DNA from: Scatophagus argus
Taxonomy: Eukaryota > Chordata > Actinopteri > Scatophagidae
Direction of reading: 5' to 3'
Assembly (NCBI RefSeq): GCF_020382885.2
Contig: NC_058498.1
Location: 13,282,001 to 13,346,000, forward strand
DNA length: 64,000 bases
A program made the translations under genes and the position numbers. Of this stretch, positions 36,596-49,400 are shown one piece after another. Every line of letters begins with the position of its first letter. Within the stretch, counting starts at the first letter, position 1. The notes below the pieces were generated by a model. That model was not told the origin of the DNA. It searched no databases and saw only the letters and a program-made list of their open reading frames with translations.

Positions 36596-37579
36596 CATGT
36601 ATTACGCCTGTATACACTTATGGTACGTGCCCAGTGTATTTGAATGGATCAGGAAGCTACCCATCTTCTACATTTTAACAGGTACAACACATTGGTTCAC
36701 GTCAGCCTCACTGCACACAGAAGCTTCTTGGTCTTTAAGCCGCTACGGGAAAAACAGAAGTTGAAGAAGCAGGACCGTCTGTAACATTTTTGTCTTGTAG
36801 CTCTCTGGACTTTGTCTTATGACTGAGTGGCGATGACCCGGCGAAGCCACAGGGATAAACAGCAGAGTAGTAGTAGAGAGTTGGAGGCGGGGGGAGTCGC
36901 ACAGGAAGAGAAAGCGAAACTTCTGAAAGTGTGAAAGCTGAAACAGCAGCAGCTGCACACTTTGAACTTTTAACCAACGGCTGTTAAAAGTGTGAGCTGG
37001 TGGTCTGAAAGTAAGCCAAACATGCAAACAACGAGGTCAGATGTACGACGCATTTTTTCTGATCGTTAATTAACTCTCCTTATCTCAGATTAGTAGATTA
37101 CATTACATACAACAAGTCACAGCAGTTGAGTCAAAAGTGCTAACATTGAACATAAGAGACAAACAACATCTATATGTTGATGGAAACGCCGAATGTGGAC
37201 TAATTCAGGCACCAGGACTGAACAGGAGCAGTGAAACACGTCATAGCTGAGAAATGTTTACTGTTTAAGAGCCCTTAATGTGCTGTGTTGCAGTGTTGTC
37301 AGATATTTGACCACCACCAGCTAGCTCAGTTAGAGCCTCAAACCTGGCCTCAAAGGCAGACAAATTTTTACTTCATTTAATTAAGTGAACCCAAATCAAT
37401 ATGGCTGTTTCATTTGGTTATAGCTTAACTTAATGTTAGAGGAAATCACTCCAGCCAGTGAAATAAAAAGTAGCCTGACAAAACAAACAAACATCTGAGC
37501 TGAGCTTTTGTCAGGTGGTTCCAAATTGAACTAATAGATCTCATGTCTGGTGACTGTTCTTGTGTAATTACAACACTCA

Positions 37580-37820
37580 CGGTGGTTCTCAAGCTTATTC
37601 CGTTTATGTGCCAGTTCGAAAGGCTGACAAAACTAGGAAAAGTTAGCAACAATATGAGCCACACTGAATATCTTTGAACATGGTTTGCATTTTTCCTTTT
37701 CTTTTAGACACAGACACATGGTAGACGAGGCTCTCCGACAGTAAACATGACAGCAAGATAAGACTTTTTTTGACGTTTTTGTGCTCAACACTGCTCCAAG
37801 CCCAAGTTTGAGAACCACTG
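37580..37820. mobile_element. Short hAT-like MITE (GTGGTTCTCAA ends)
   Basis: Left end CGGTGGTTCTCAAGCTT and right end AAGTTTGAGAACCACTG are inverted repeats with two mismatches over 17 bp, of the CAGTGGTTCTCAAACTT type known from hAT-family elements. No target duplication is visible, so the copy is old or the limits are slightly off. Confidence 0.55.
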
Positions 37821-39255
37821 GCTTGTACACTCTTTTGACTCAATAACAACGTGCATCATATCTTGTTGACGTAATTTACTCCTAATACTGAGATTTCCAA
37901 CATGACTGAGCCTTCCTACAAAAACAGCCCAATAACATATGCAGTTTTGCAAAACGAGTTTCATGCAGGCTGGATAGACAGGGCAACTGCAGCACAGACA
38001 CATTCATAAAAATAAAGCTTTGGTAGTTAATGCAAAGAACAGCAACACAAATGCGTGTACTGTAGCTAATCGGGCTCTTTCAGATGACGTGACACAATGA
38101 ATCACAAGTCAGTTTAGCTCTAATTTAAGGTCGGGGTAAACTGAGGTCTAACTATGAGCTTATCAAAAATGTGGCACAACCAAGAAAAACATTCTAAACA
38201 TTATAAAATACATCAACAATCATTGCGTGGATGCTCAAACTAGTCACACTAGTATAAACAACACATGTAGAAGTACGTAACAACTACAAGAGAGCAATAA
38301 TGCACATCAAAATATATGAAATATATTACAAAGCAACTTCACAGACTAGAAATGTTTGAATCAAAACATCCCCTTTTTGTGTACAAGTAGGGTTTTTTTT
38401 TTTCATGTTTTGCGTATGAAATGCACTTTTCCTGCAAGTGCCTCCAGGTTTGTGATTGACGTTATTACAACCCAACAAAAAAAAATGGAAAGAAAAGAGG
38501 AAAGAAAGAAAGAAAAAGAACAAAAGATGGAGTATAAAAAGAATCAACAAGTTGAAACCAGTTGATTTGGTTTGATATGCTGTGATGTGTCTTGAGTCCT
38601 TCCTCAGGTTTCTATTGATTCATTTTTAGTCTTTTGATTGGCTTGTCTCCTCCCTGCTGATCCTAGTGCAGTTAAAAAGGAGTGTAAACAGTCGTCTGTA
38701 GCCTAATCTATGCAGAGTCTCCAAAACAAATCCAGAAAAAGTAAAGAGAAAGAAAATCTAAAGAGATAAAAAAAAATCTCAAAGTAAACTACACCTACTA
38801 AAGAAGTCCTTTTAAAAAAGCGGAGGATAATCCCAGGGCAGTGTGGTCAGTGTTTCCAGTTACGTGCAGAAGATTTGCCTTGGCGTCTGTCTGTCCATCT
38901 GTCTGTCTGTGTAGCTCTCTCCTCAACTGTAGCAATATTACACTGTGCTTGTGCTTCAGCAGATTTATATTTATGTGTTTCTGTATTACTGTGTGTGGTT
39001 TTTCTATACTTATAAAGACCAGATATACTCACACGGAAGTGAAGATGAGGTAAACTGTCCAAAGTGAAGGCAGCCTGAGGTCCTCACTGCTATAGGAGAC
39101 TGAAAGTAAAGGTTAACTGTAGCTAACTATCAGGCAGAAAGGTTGAAACTGGGTGTCAGTGAACAAGGTCCTTGTAAGTATAGCATGAGTGTGTGTGTGT
39201 GAGAGAGTGTGTGTGAGTGTGTGCGTGTGTGTGTGTGGAACGTGCTAACGTGGAC

Positions 39256-40446
39256 TCAGCTGAAAGCCTCGTCATCCGTGTCTTCAATCAGCACCTTTGT
39301 GTCCTTTTTCGACCTAGAAAAAAGAAAAAATTGACGTTATATGGCATATGTTAATGTTGTTACAATTCATTTGTAATTCATTTAATGCACTGAGTTACAT
39401 CCTGAACCACGTCATACAACACTGTTGCCTTTTACTGTGATTTCATTTGGGTGTCTGGGATACATTATACTAACCCCAGGAGCCTCAGCACATGCAGCAA
39501 AAATATAATAAATATAATAAAAATTGTTCATATGATTTTATGTTGCTGTTTTCTAATAAGTCAGACACTGGATATCAGTCTCCATCTTGACTAATGAGGG
39601 TGGACAGTGAAAACATCATTCTGTGTGTGATTAAGGCTGTTATATTTACAAACATGTTTTAATTATATGATGGAAATTATTTTATTTGTATGAGAAAGTA
39701 ATGTGTTGTTTTTGTCATGATGATGTCATTACAAATGCCAGAGTGAAATCTCTTCAAGGTATTTAGTTGTGTAATATTAAAACATTTTAGAGAGATTTTC
39801 TATCTACAGGATTTTTTTTTTTACCTCTTAAGTCTTTTAAATGAAACTTAAAATATTGAGTGCACAAGTCAGATGTCAAGTGTTATGTCTTACTGTGAGG
39901 AGGACAGCAGGGGGCGTCGGAGGGACAGGCTGTAGGACCTCTTCCAGGTCTTCTTGCCCGAGCGGTTCCGCACGCCGTCCTCCTGGTCCATCATCTGCTC
40001 CAGCAGCGTCTGGTCATCGGCATTGAGCGGCGCCACAGAGATATCCCTCACAGCACGAAACTCACCACAGTTGTTCAGGTGCTCGTTCTCCAGACGGAAG
40101 AAGTTCCATACAAAACGCCTGCAGAGAGAAGGAGAGAAGGATGAACCTGATGGCTGCTTGGATGATAGCACGTCCACAGAGACGTACCGCATCTACGTCA
40201 TCTTAAATGATGCAGCTTATTTAATTTTTTTTTTTTATTATTTAATTGACCAAAGCAAGTTGTGATGTAACCGAGACCCACCTGAAGACCTCAAGGGGAG
40301 CCAGCATGGTGGCTATGATGTCTCCCACAGAGTGGATATTGGTCATTGTGGTGAGCGAGATTTGGATGGTCCAGGCAAAACGCAAGATCACATCTTCTAA
40401 AATGGCACAGTAGTAGTAAGCCTGGAAGCAAAGGAGACAGCATTAG

Positions 40447-40477
<31 letters not shown>

Positions 40478-43400
40478 CTGTGCGTCCTGTGCTTGAGATT
40501 CCTTGCAGACTCTACCTTGTGCGGATAAACAATCTCTTCTCTGAGGAAGGTGTTTTCTCCAGCTCCGCGGTCAAACAGGCCCCAGTCCATACGTAGATCC
40601 CAGATCAGTGTGTACAGGGAGCTTATAGTGGAGAACACAATCAGCAGGTAGAAGAACATGTCTGCGTCTGTGTGTCCTTGCTCTGGAATAAACAAACAAA
40701 CACACTTGATTTCAGATGACAGAATTCAAAGAATTTTCTTGAAACGAAAATGTTTTCAACCATTTAGCAAGAAAGGAATTCAGGACTCAAGTGACTCAGT
40801 GCAACTTTTACAGCAACACTCTGACCACTAGAGGGAGCCCTCCTTTCAGTCATGAATACACTAGCAATGATTAATAGCCGTCCTGTGGACAACTACTAAA
40901 GTTGAGAGTGTAATTTCCACTAACATCAAAACACTTTCCTCTAAATGAAAGATGACTAAGCATCAGATTACACAGCCTGTTCACTTGGTGAGCTGAAAGC
41001 AAGTCGCTGTGACATGAATTCTCTGCACTGAGTAATAAAACATACAATCTTTACTGGCATTGCATGTGGTTTCTGTACAAATATTACAGCTGTTATCTCC
41101 TGACAGAGGAGAAGATATTACTACAGTTACATACAGAAAGCGAAATAACATGCGCAGTGTAGCAGCCTGCAGCTCTTTGACCTGATAAATTCTCTGTGTT
41201 CAACAAACAGGCTCTTGCAGCATGAGAGTGTAGTCTTCTGAGGTAATGCTAATATTACCATTTGTATTCAACTGTAAACTGTACAGCCTGTAATACAGCA
41301 CTGCAGGTGCTGTATGTGTACAAGAGCTTATCTCAATACTTTGTGTATCTTAACTGATGTAATAAGCAGAGGATTTTATATGGACTATATGACTATAATC
41401 TAATAATTCATGATTTAAACTCTATGAATACAGTAGAGGTTTCATTCGCTTTTGGTGTCCCTGTGTTGAGTATATTCAGAGTATTCAGTGCATGGTACAG
41501 CTGTCTTATTTGTTCTGTTTAAAGCTGCTTTGACTGTGATGTGTCTGCTCAAAGACTGTGAGTCAAATGCTTCAGTCAAGTTTTCAGACTATGTACAGGA
41601 AAAGAAAGTTGTCTCTGCCAGGTAATATTATGTCTGATCCGTCTCATATTTCATCTGAAGAATATCAGCCTTTGCCATCAAACAGAAGATTTAGAGCCCC
41701 ACAGGACTGGCTGTGAAGACTGCATAACTCAGCCTGTCTTTCAAGCAGGTCTCAGTGTTCCTGTGTGGGCTAAGCACTGACTGTGATGCATTGTGGACAC
41801 TTATTCATAATGTCTGGTCCAATATATGTTGTAGTATTGATTTTGGGGTTTGGTTAAATGTTACTTTCTGTTATTTACGTGAAACAGTATACGTCTTGGG
41901 ATGCAAGACAAATTTCAGAGGAAGATTCTGACAATAAAGTGAAATCAAATCAAATGAAATCAAATGAAGACTAAGTACCTACATGTACCTACAGTATATG
42001 TCTACAGTGATAGACCGTGCTTAGAGCACACTGGCTGCAATGACACTGATTCTAATTTGTCAACCTGCCCACAGCTAATGTATTTAACAAGCTCTGGGTT
42101 CGTTTGCAGTGCTTTGATATTCTGTGTAATATCAGAGCTGTGCTCAGCAGCGTCGGTGTGTCTCTGCAGGATCTCTGTGGATGTGACTGTCTTGTTCCTC
42201 AGTGGGAGCTGATGTATAAATCAGCACCCGGTGGCCTTCGCACAGCGACTCATACAGACACAGACGCCAGACAGAGACTGGACTCACTCCCATTTGTCAT
42301 AGTCACTCCTCCTTCCTGCTACCAGCCAACAAGACGCCGGGGGGCAGAGTGGGGGACATTTCTACCAGAGAATTATTGTCGTGCTGCTCTCTTAACTCCT
42401 GGGCCTATTGTGCTATTTGGTTCTTCACTTGAGGGATGGGATTGGAGGAGTCCCCACGGCCACACCGAGATTTCCCAGCCGAAGATTAAAAGTCCTGGAC
42501 AATAGATTCCTTTCACTGGATGTGATTTCCTCAGCTTGTAAAGTACTCAACTCTTCAGTTTCTGTTAGGGCCAATTTTTCTTTCCACCAGGCTGGTTAGC
42601 CATTAAAAGGCAAGTATGGTGAGATGGACACGTTGATTGGATGCTCAGTAGGGGCTAACTGGCTCCCGTCACAGAGACACACATACACATGTTGTTGTCC
42701 ACAGGCACATTTAACACTATTAAAGGTCCATGTCCCACTAATGGAAACAAGTTCACAAGAAAAATACGTCTCTGCTGAAAGAGTGACTTATCATCTATGG
42801 CCATGGCAACCCTCTTCATCAACGAGGTAATTCAGAAAACTCTGGTAAACTCTGGCTCCAGACGTAAATATTAGCCATAGTCAGAGGAGGAGCAGGGGTG
42901 AATAAGAGTTCGAGCAGGCAGACACAGAGAGGTTTGACTCAGAGACTTATCTTTTATCTTGTGTGTGTGTGTGTTTCATTGAGGGTGTGTTTGTGTGTGC
43001 ACCACAATTCCTCTCTTTATAATGAACGAGGGGTCAGTACATGAAATGAAGTCATAAAAGCTGTCAGCTCTGGGCTCATCTCTATTCCAGCAGAGTCCGG
43101 CAGACATGTGTTCAGCCGCAGGCTGGTAATTAAACCTCCTCTCCTCTCCTCTCCTCTGCTCTCCTCTCCTCCTCTCTCCTATTCCTTATATTTATTTGTA
43201 TTTTGATCTATTAAAACTGTGACTCACCATCCCTTTCATGTCAATTTTTCGTGCCTTCCTACCGGTGCTCTCTTGTTCTCTTCTTTCCTCTCTCCATCTA
43301 ACCTTTCATTCTACCTCCCCCTCTGTGCTCCATCATTTCTAAACGTACTGAGCCTCGACACGATTTATTTCTGCCTGTCACCACCGTGGGCAGCCCCTCA

Positions 43401-46400
43401 CAGAGACCAGCAGGACTAATGTCCCTCTTTGGTCAGGGTTATTTTAACTGGTTTTGGAAGTTTTTGATGTTGATGTCAAGACAGAGGGATATCTTTAAAA
43501 CCTCTGTGCACTGAATAGACAAAAACCTCTGCTTTTTTTCTCATTTCTGATCTCTCACTTTGCACTTTACCCCTGTGCATTTTGTTTCATTTACCACTCC
43601 AAATAACTTTTCTCTGTCTGTCAGAAGCTTGTGCTATTCCTGCCCGCCATGCAACATCCTGTTCTCCTGCCTGATAAATCACTAGGGTTTAAATTAGCAT
43701 TAGGCCTGGAACTCCACTGCATTTACAACAGCAATAAGTTTCAAGCCACTGTACATAAAGCTGAGCCTGTATTGATCCTGAGTAAAGTAATCTGCTTTAT
43801 TGTCAGGCATCACATTCTATGTTAGAGGGTCTGGGAATTCTGGCTAAACCAGGAAATCCTCTGTCATCTCTCTGGTTACAGTCCTCAGAGCATCTGCTGA
43901 GATTACAGTTTCATGACAGTGTCCAATCAGTTCTTCACAGCACTGAACTGAATGTTTCTCTGAGGGGAGACATCTGCTCCGCCTGCTGCACCACATCAAA
44001 CATGATTCAACCCTCACATACCCTATCGACGCAACATGGCCAGAAACTTCCTTTCTTAAAAACTGTCTCACATACTCCACTGTAACTCTTAACTCTCAGA
44101 GTTAAATTTGCAAATGGGGGTACTGGACACTGAACACCGCTCACAGAAGCATGCCATTTATCTCTTGCATTTATGGCTTAAGCATTTTTGCTTTCCCGGA
44201 GCTAAATGTGTGCAGTTCCAGGAATGGGTGAGGTGGCAAGGCGGTGAGGTCACACAGAAACCATCAGAGCCGTGAGCAGGTTAGCAATGAAGGTGACACA
44301 TCCACAGACAGATGCTGGGAGCTCTGCCAGATACTGACTGACACTGCAGCCGCCTTTCACAGCTGGACTCAGCAGTGTGAACATGACACCAACCTGCTGT
44401 CCTTTCAGGCAGACGCTGGGCAATGCAGGCATCCTCTGTCCCGCCTACACCAAGACTACAGAAAGTATCCATGCTAAAGGCTTTTTTCATGCCTGCATTT
44501 TCTCCTGTCATTGCTTCAGAGACGGAATTCTCATCATTTCCATACTTGGACGCAGGATTCTGCCATATTACCAGAAGAATAATTTCTGCAGAAGATAGAT
44601 CAAATATTTCCAAAACAGGCAATTTCCCCAAGCATCTATTCAACTTCCATGTGTGTGTATGTGTGCAATTGTCAGTCTGCCCACCCTGCTCTTCTCCTTA
44701 ACCAGCGACTGGTCTTGGCCTCAATTATCATGCTGGATGAAAGACAGCTTCATACAGAATAACACATGAAGAGAGGCCATTAGTCTACAGGCTTCAGACC
44801 AGAGGAGGAAGGAGGATATGGTTTAATGGACGCCTTTCCTACTGAGTTGTGGAAGGAAAAAAAAAGTCTGTCTGTCTGTCTGTCTGTCTCTTATCCTGTT
44901 TCATTCAATATCAGATCACTGGTCAGCTTAGGCAAGCGTTTAGATTTGAATTTATATCGGAAAAGAATAAAGTCAAGCTGGGAAATTACAATTAGTGCTT
45001 TGAAAGGTTGAAGATGAAGTTTCACAGCTGGCATTTTGCTGGTAAATAAATATATAAAGAGTTTAAGCAGCGGGGAAAAGTGCTTTGAAACAAGCCCTGT
45101 GGACAAATACCTTTGACGGACAACTGAAATACAAAGGACGCTTGCTGAAGGGATGCTTTTATTGCCTTGGTGCTGTGTCTTTGAACATGAATTCCTTTGT
45201 GATATGGCTTCTGAATCAGAATAATTGCAGGCTAATCATGAAACTGTCAGGAGGAGAGTGACTTGACTTTTAATGATAACCACTCTCTCATTTCCTCTGT
45301 TTTCCTTCCTTCCAATCTTTATTCTGGTGGCTCTCAAATGGGTGTGTTTATCTTTCTTTCTTTCTCTTTATTTTTCAGTTTTGCTCTCGGTTTCTCTGCT
45401 CTGCCTCTTCTCTCCTGCTCCCACACTGAAGGCCACACTGTGAGGGCAGAACCTTGTTTATCTGTGGCTGCATTTGACAATCCTCTCCCATTTCTATTAT
45501 AAAGCTGTAGGCATTGACAGGGAAACCAAGGCCAACAGCTAGCATTTGCACTCAAGGTCACGTCTGGTTTCTGAGCACACGACTCAATACAAAGGCTCAT
45601 AAGCCTGTAACACACAAACAATTTTACCTTTCCACAGGCTGACTTCTTGCTCTTCTGTGATTCTGAGCTGGATTTTTACAGCTGACAGAAGATGCACATT
45701 CACTGAGCTCACAACAAACCTAAAAGCTGGTGTACATGGCCCATGAAACAGATTTTCGAGTGTGCATATGTTTGTGTGTCCTACCTCTGTGTGTGGCGTA
45801 GAGTGCAGCAAAGGTGACAACAAAGAAGGTGGTAGAATATTTCCCAGCATTCACCAGGTGCGGAAAGGCCCTCTTGGTGTCACGGTAACGCCTCAGGCAC
45901 TGGATGAAGCGGAACCAGGCGGGCAGACACTGGATGATGGCACGCAGACCATACGAGTAGCTGTGGCATACGTAGTCACCGGGTTCTAGGACAGAATAAA
46001 ATAGTGCAAGATTTATGTCTTAATCTCTTGTTCTCTATTCATATTCTCTGCCTTCTCTCTATTGTAATTCCCTCCCCTCAGATTCCCCTTCGCACAGAGA
46101 AGCTCATCATTATGAGAGTCACACAGCGACCTCTGCGTGGCCAAACATTTCCGTTCCATTAGCTCCGTGTTAATTGGCTGTGTGGAGGCCGAGGTGTCAC
46201 CGTTGGCTGAGAGGATGGACGGCAATTAAAACCTCATTCACATCACGTTTCCTGACAGCAACCACAAGATTTGTGTCTTAATATCCATACTATTATATTA
46301 TACTATGATTATAGGGAAAATAAACAGGGGCATATATATATTTAATGTCCAGACCATCTAACTGCAATGCTGACTTCTTCCAGGACTTTTTGCGTTAAGA

Positions 46401-49400
46401 TGTCACTGTATGTTTTCATTCTCCCACTTACCACTTACTCCCTCTCATCATTCAAATCTACTTTAATTTCTAGATTTTCATTAAACTTTCATAAATTTTG
46501 CAGTGTACTTTTCAACAGCTTCCTGTCACCAGGTATAGCACTTTGCATAGAGCTGATTTGTTGATTGTTTTTTTACATATATAACGTGGATGCAGAAAAG
46601 TACCAGATTTACCAGTGAAGAAGAAACCTGAGAGATGTTGGGGAAAGAAAGAGGGACTTCATATTGTCCATGCATTTTCATTTCAATCACTTATATTGAC
46701 ACAGAAATGAGAAAACTTAAAGCAAAAAAAACCCAAAAAATAAACACACATTACTTTACATTGCTTTTATGTATCACAACATTGTTTAAAGATTTTGCAG
46801 TAATTCATTCATTCATTCATTTTCTATATCGCTTATCCGTCAGGGTCACGGGCAAGAGGAGGGGTTCACCCTGGACTGGTCGCCAGTCAGTCGCAGGGCT
46901 GACACAGAAAGACAGACAACCACACACTCTCACACTCACACCTAGGGGCAATGTAGAGTAGCAATTAAGTTAATGTACAAGTTTTGGGATTGTGGGAAGA
47001 AGCTGGAGTATCCAGAGAAAACCCACACAGGCACAGGGAGAACATGCAAACTCCACACAGAAGGGCCCAGACCGGGATTTGAACCTGGGACCCTCTTGCT
47101 ATAAGGTGACATGGCTAACTATTGCTACTACCTGAGTCAAAACTTTTCCTTGTCTTCTGCTCACAAACAGAGGTGGAGAGGATAAATTTAAGCCCTCATG
47201 AACATGGATTAATGTCGCACCTGCAAACCTGGGCAGCAGGCCCTTGCTGTTGCTCCACTGCAGTTCAAAGATGTAGAAGCAGATGAGATACTCCAGGTCC
47301 ATCAGGACAACCACCAGAGAGTTGAGCTGATCAGCCAGCCAGAAGTCTGCGAACTCCACCCGGTGAAACGGTGCAGTGAACACACGAAACTGGCAACACA
47401 AAAGAGTGGGAAAAGAGAGGGTGGAAGAAACCAGCAATTACTTACACTGAAGTCACTATATTGTATAAAACCACTTGAGAGGAACATTCACACCCCCCCA
47501 ATTACAGAAAAACGTGGCATGTCAGAAAACACCTTGGCTGACCTCACAGCTACTAAATTGACCTTGGATGTTCCAATGAATTCTGACTGCATGAGCTTTC
47601 AACACTGGGACTGAATTAGTCAGCAATTAATTAGCGTGCAATTGTTGCAGCTCTCCCGAAGAGAAGCGCAAAGCAGGGAACAACCTCAACTAATGATCTA
47701 TAACACACAAAGAGGATAGAGCCTCCAGATTACCTTATCAGGACACCACAGGACAGCCTAATGAGTCACGCTTTGTGTCTGTGTGCATGTGTTTGTGTAT
47801 TTGGGTGTCCCTACTCACAGGTGTACAACCTTGCAGTGTTTTGTGGCATGCTTTGGCTTCTATGGGCATGTTATGTGGGATATGAGTTTTGGCAGGACCT
47901 CGATTAGGGAACACGCTTTGTAAAATGATACAACCCTGCGCGACTCTTTTCCACTTGCCCTCCCTCAGGCTACTTCTGACATTCAGGAGCGACTGCACGC
48001 CACCCTCTATGCACGCTTTCAGAGGCAAACCCCGCTCACCCTTCCCTCCACTGCAAATGTCAAAGAATATTGATCTTTTTTTTTCTTTTCTTTTTTTTTT
48101 TTTTACATATATCAGGTCATTACGTATTTCTCTTAACCTGTCAATCAGAGTCTGTATTGATTGACTGGCCACCTCAGTCATATCCGCTCTGACTGTGTGG
48201 ATGTCTCAAGGCTAAGCCTGCTGCACTGATGTGGTTAAGTTTTCATTTCTTCAGCAAACAATAGTAATCCAGGTGCTATCCCTGCAGTTTGTCCTGTAAT
48301 GAAATTCTCTGTCCTTTAGCTGGTGTTTTGTTGTTGTTGTCAGAGGAAATTAGTAGGGCAGGTATGGATACATTTTGCAGCACCGCTAGTTTAAAAAGAA
48401 AAGAAAGCGATTGTTTGCTTCAATAAAACTGCAATTTCTCCTCAAAACATTCTTCATCACTTATTTCATATTTTATATGGCTACATGTATGACAATCATG
48501 AAGAACAGCTCACTTCAGCTCTAAGCTGTGCAGGTTGTTATGATTGCTCTGGACCAATCAAGGCTGAGGCTGATTATTATCAGTGGAGGAGGGCTGAGGG
48601 TCTGCTACTGAGGACTGTGGGGAGGAAAGGACAAGAGTATGAGGAGGGGGTCTGTTGCTGCTGCTCCTGCTGGAGGAGGGAGGGTGGGGGACTGGAGAGG
48701 AAGATCACCAGAGGAAGAGGAGGAGGGACAGAGGAGCTCAGGGCATCAGCATACTGATAGATCTCTGCCTGTAATGATTGCACAGTCACAACCTCCACCT
48801 CCCCTGGGACGAGGCTGCATTCTATTATCCCTCAACCCTCTGCCACACGTCTCGCTATACCCGCCAGCACACACACACGCACACACACACACATACACCC
48901 TCTCCTGCAGGCCTGTAGCTCAGCTTAGACAAAGAACAGAGTAACAGGGGGGTTTTGTAAACATGAGACTTGAGATAGATATCTGAATTGTACATGCATT
49001 CATTGTGTGAGATAGAGACACACATACACACACACAGCATATTTAAATTGTGTAAGCATCACAATATGATTGTAAAATACACAGCTATAAAACAACAACA
49101 AGATAACACATATTAAGGACAATGTAGACACAGGAAATCTCATAACCTTTAAATTGACTTCACTTCACTTGTCTTGAATTTTACGATCATGTATGAAATT
49201 CTGCAATACGCACAAATGCAATTTTGTATTTTATGTAATGTAATATTTTTAGGACACTGTATATATTTACACTGTATATATTTGTTTTATACATTATATA
49301 CGTATTAATATAGATAAGTTTGTCTTGGTATTTTTCAAGGTTCAAAGTTTGGAAATACGATATGTTTTAAGAGTTATTGGTTAGTTCGTTTACATGGCAA

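Larger units (their letters stand above)
35440..39255 (-). other. Presumed xpr1 3' UTR
   Basis: No coding signal follows the xpr1 stop for almost 4 kb. A minus-strand AATAAA lies at 35463-35468. Vertebrate xpr1 mRNAs have long 3' UTRs, so this tract is inferred to be transcribed with xpr1. It includes a strong inverted repeat (35873-35920), AG/GT microsatellites (36510-36595, 39190-39237) and an old MITE (37580-37820). Confidence 0.4.

Noticed and set aside
42104-42505. 133-codon open frame in an xpr1 intron
   Set aside because: No homology recognised and no exon signals in phase; treated as chance.
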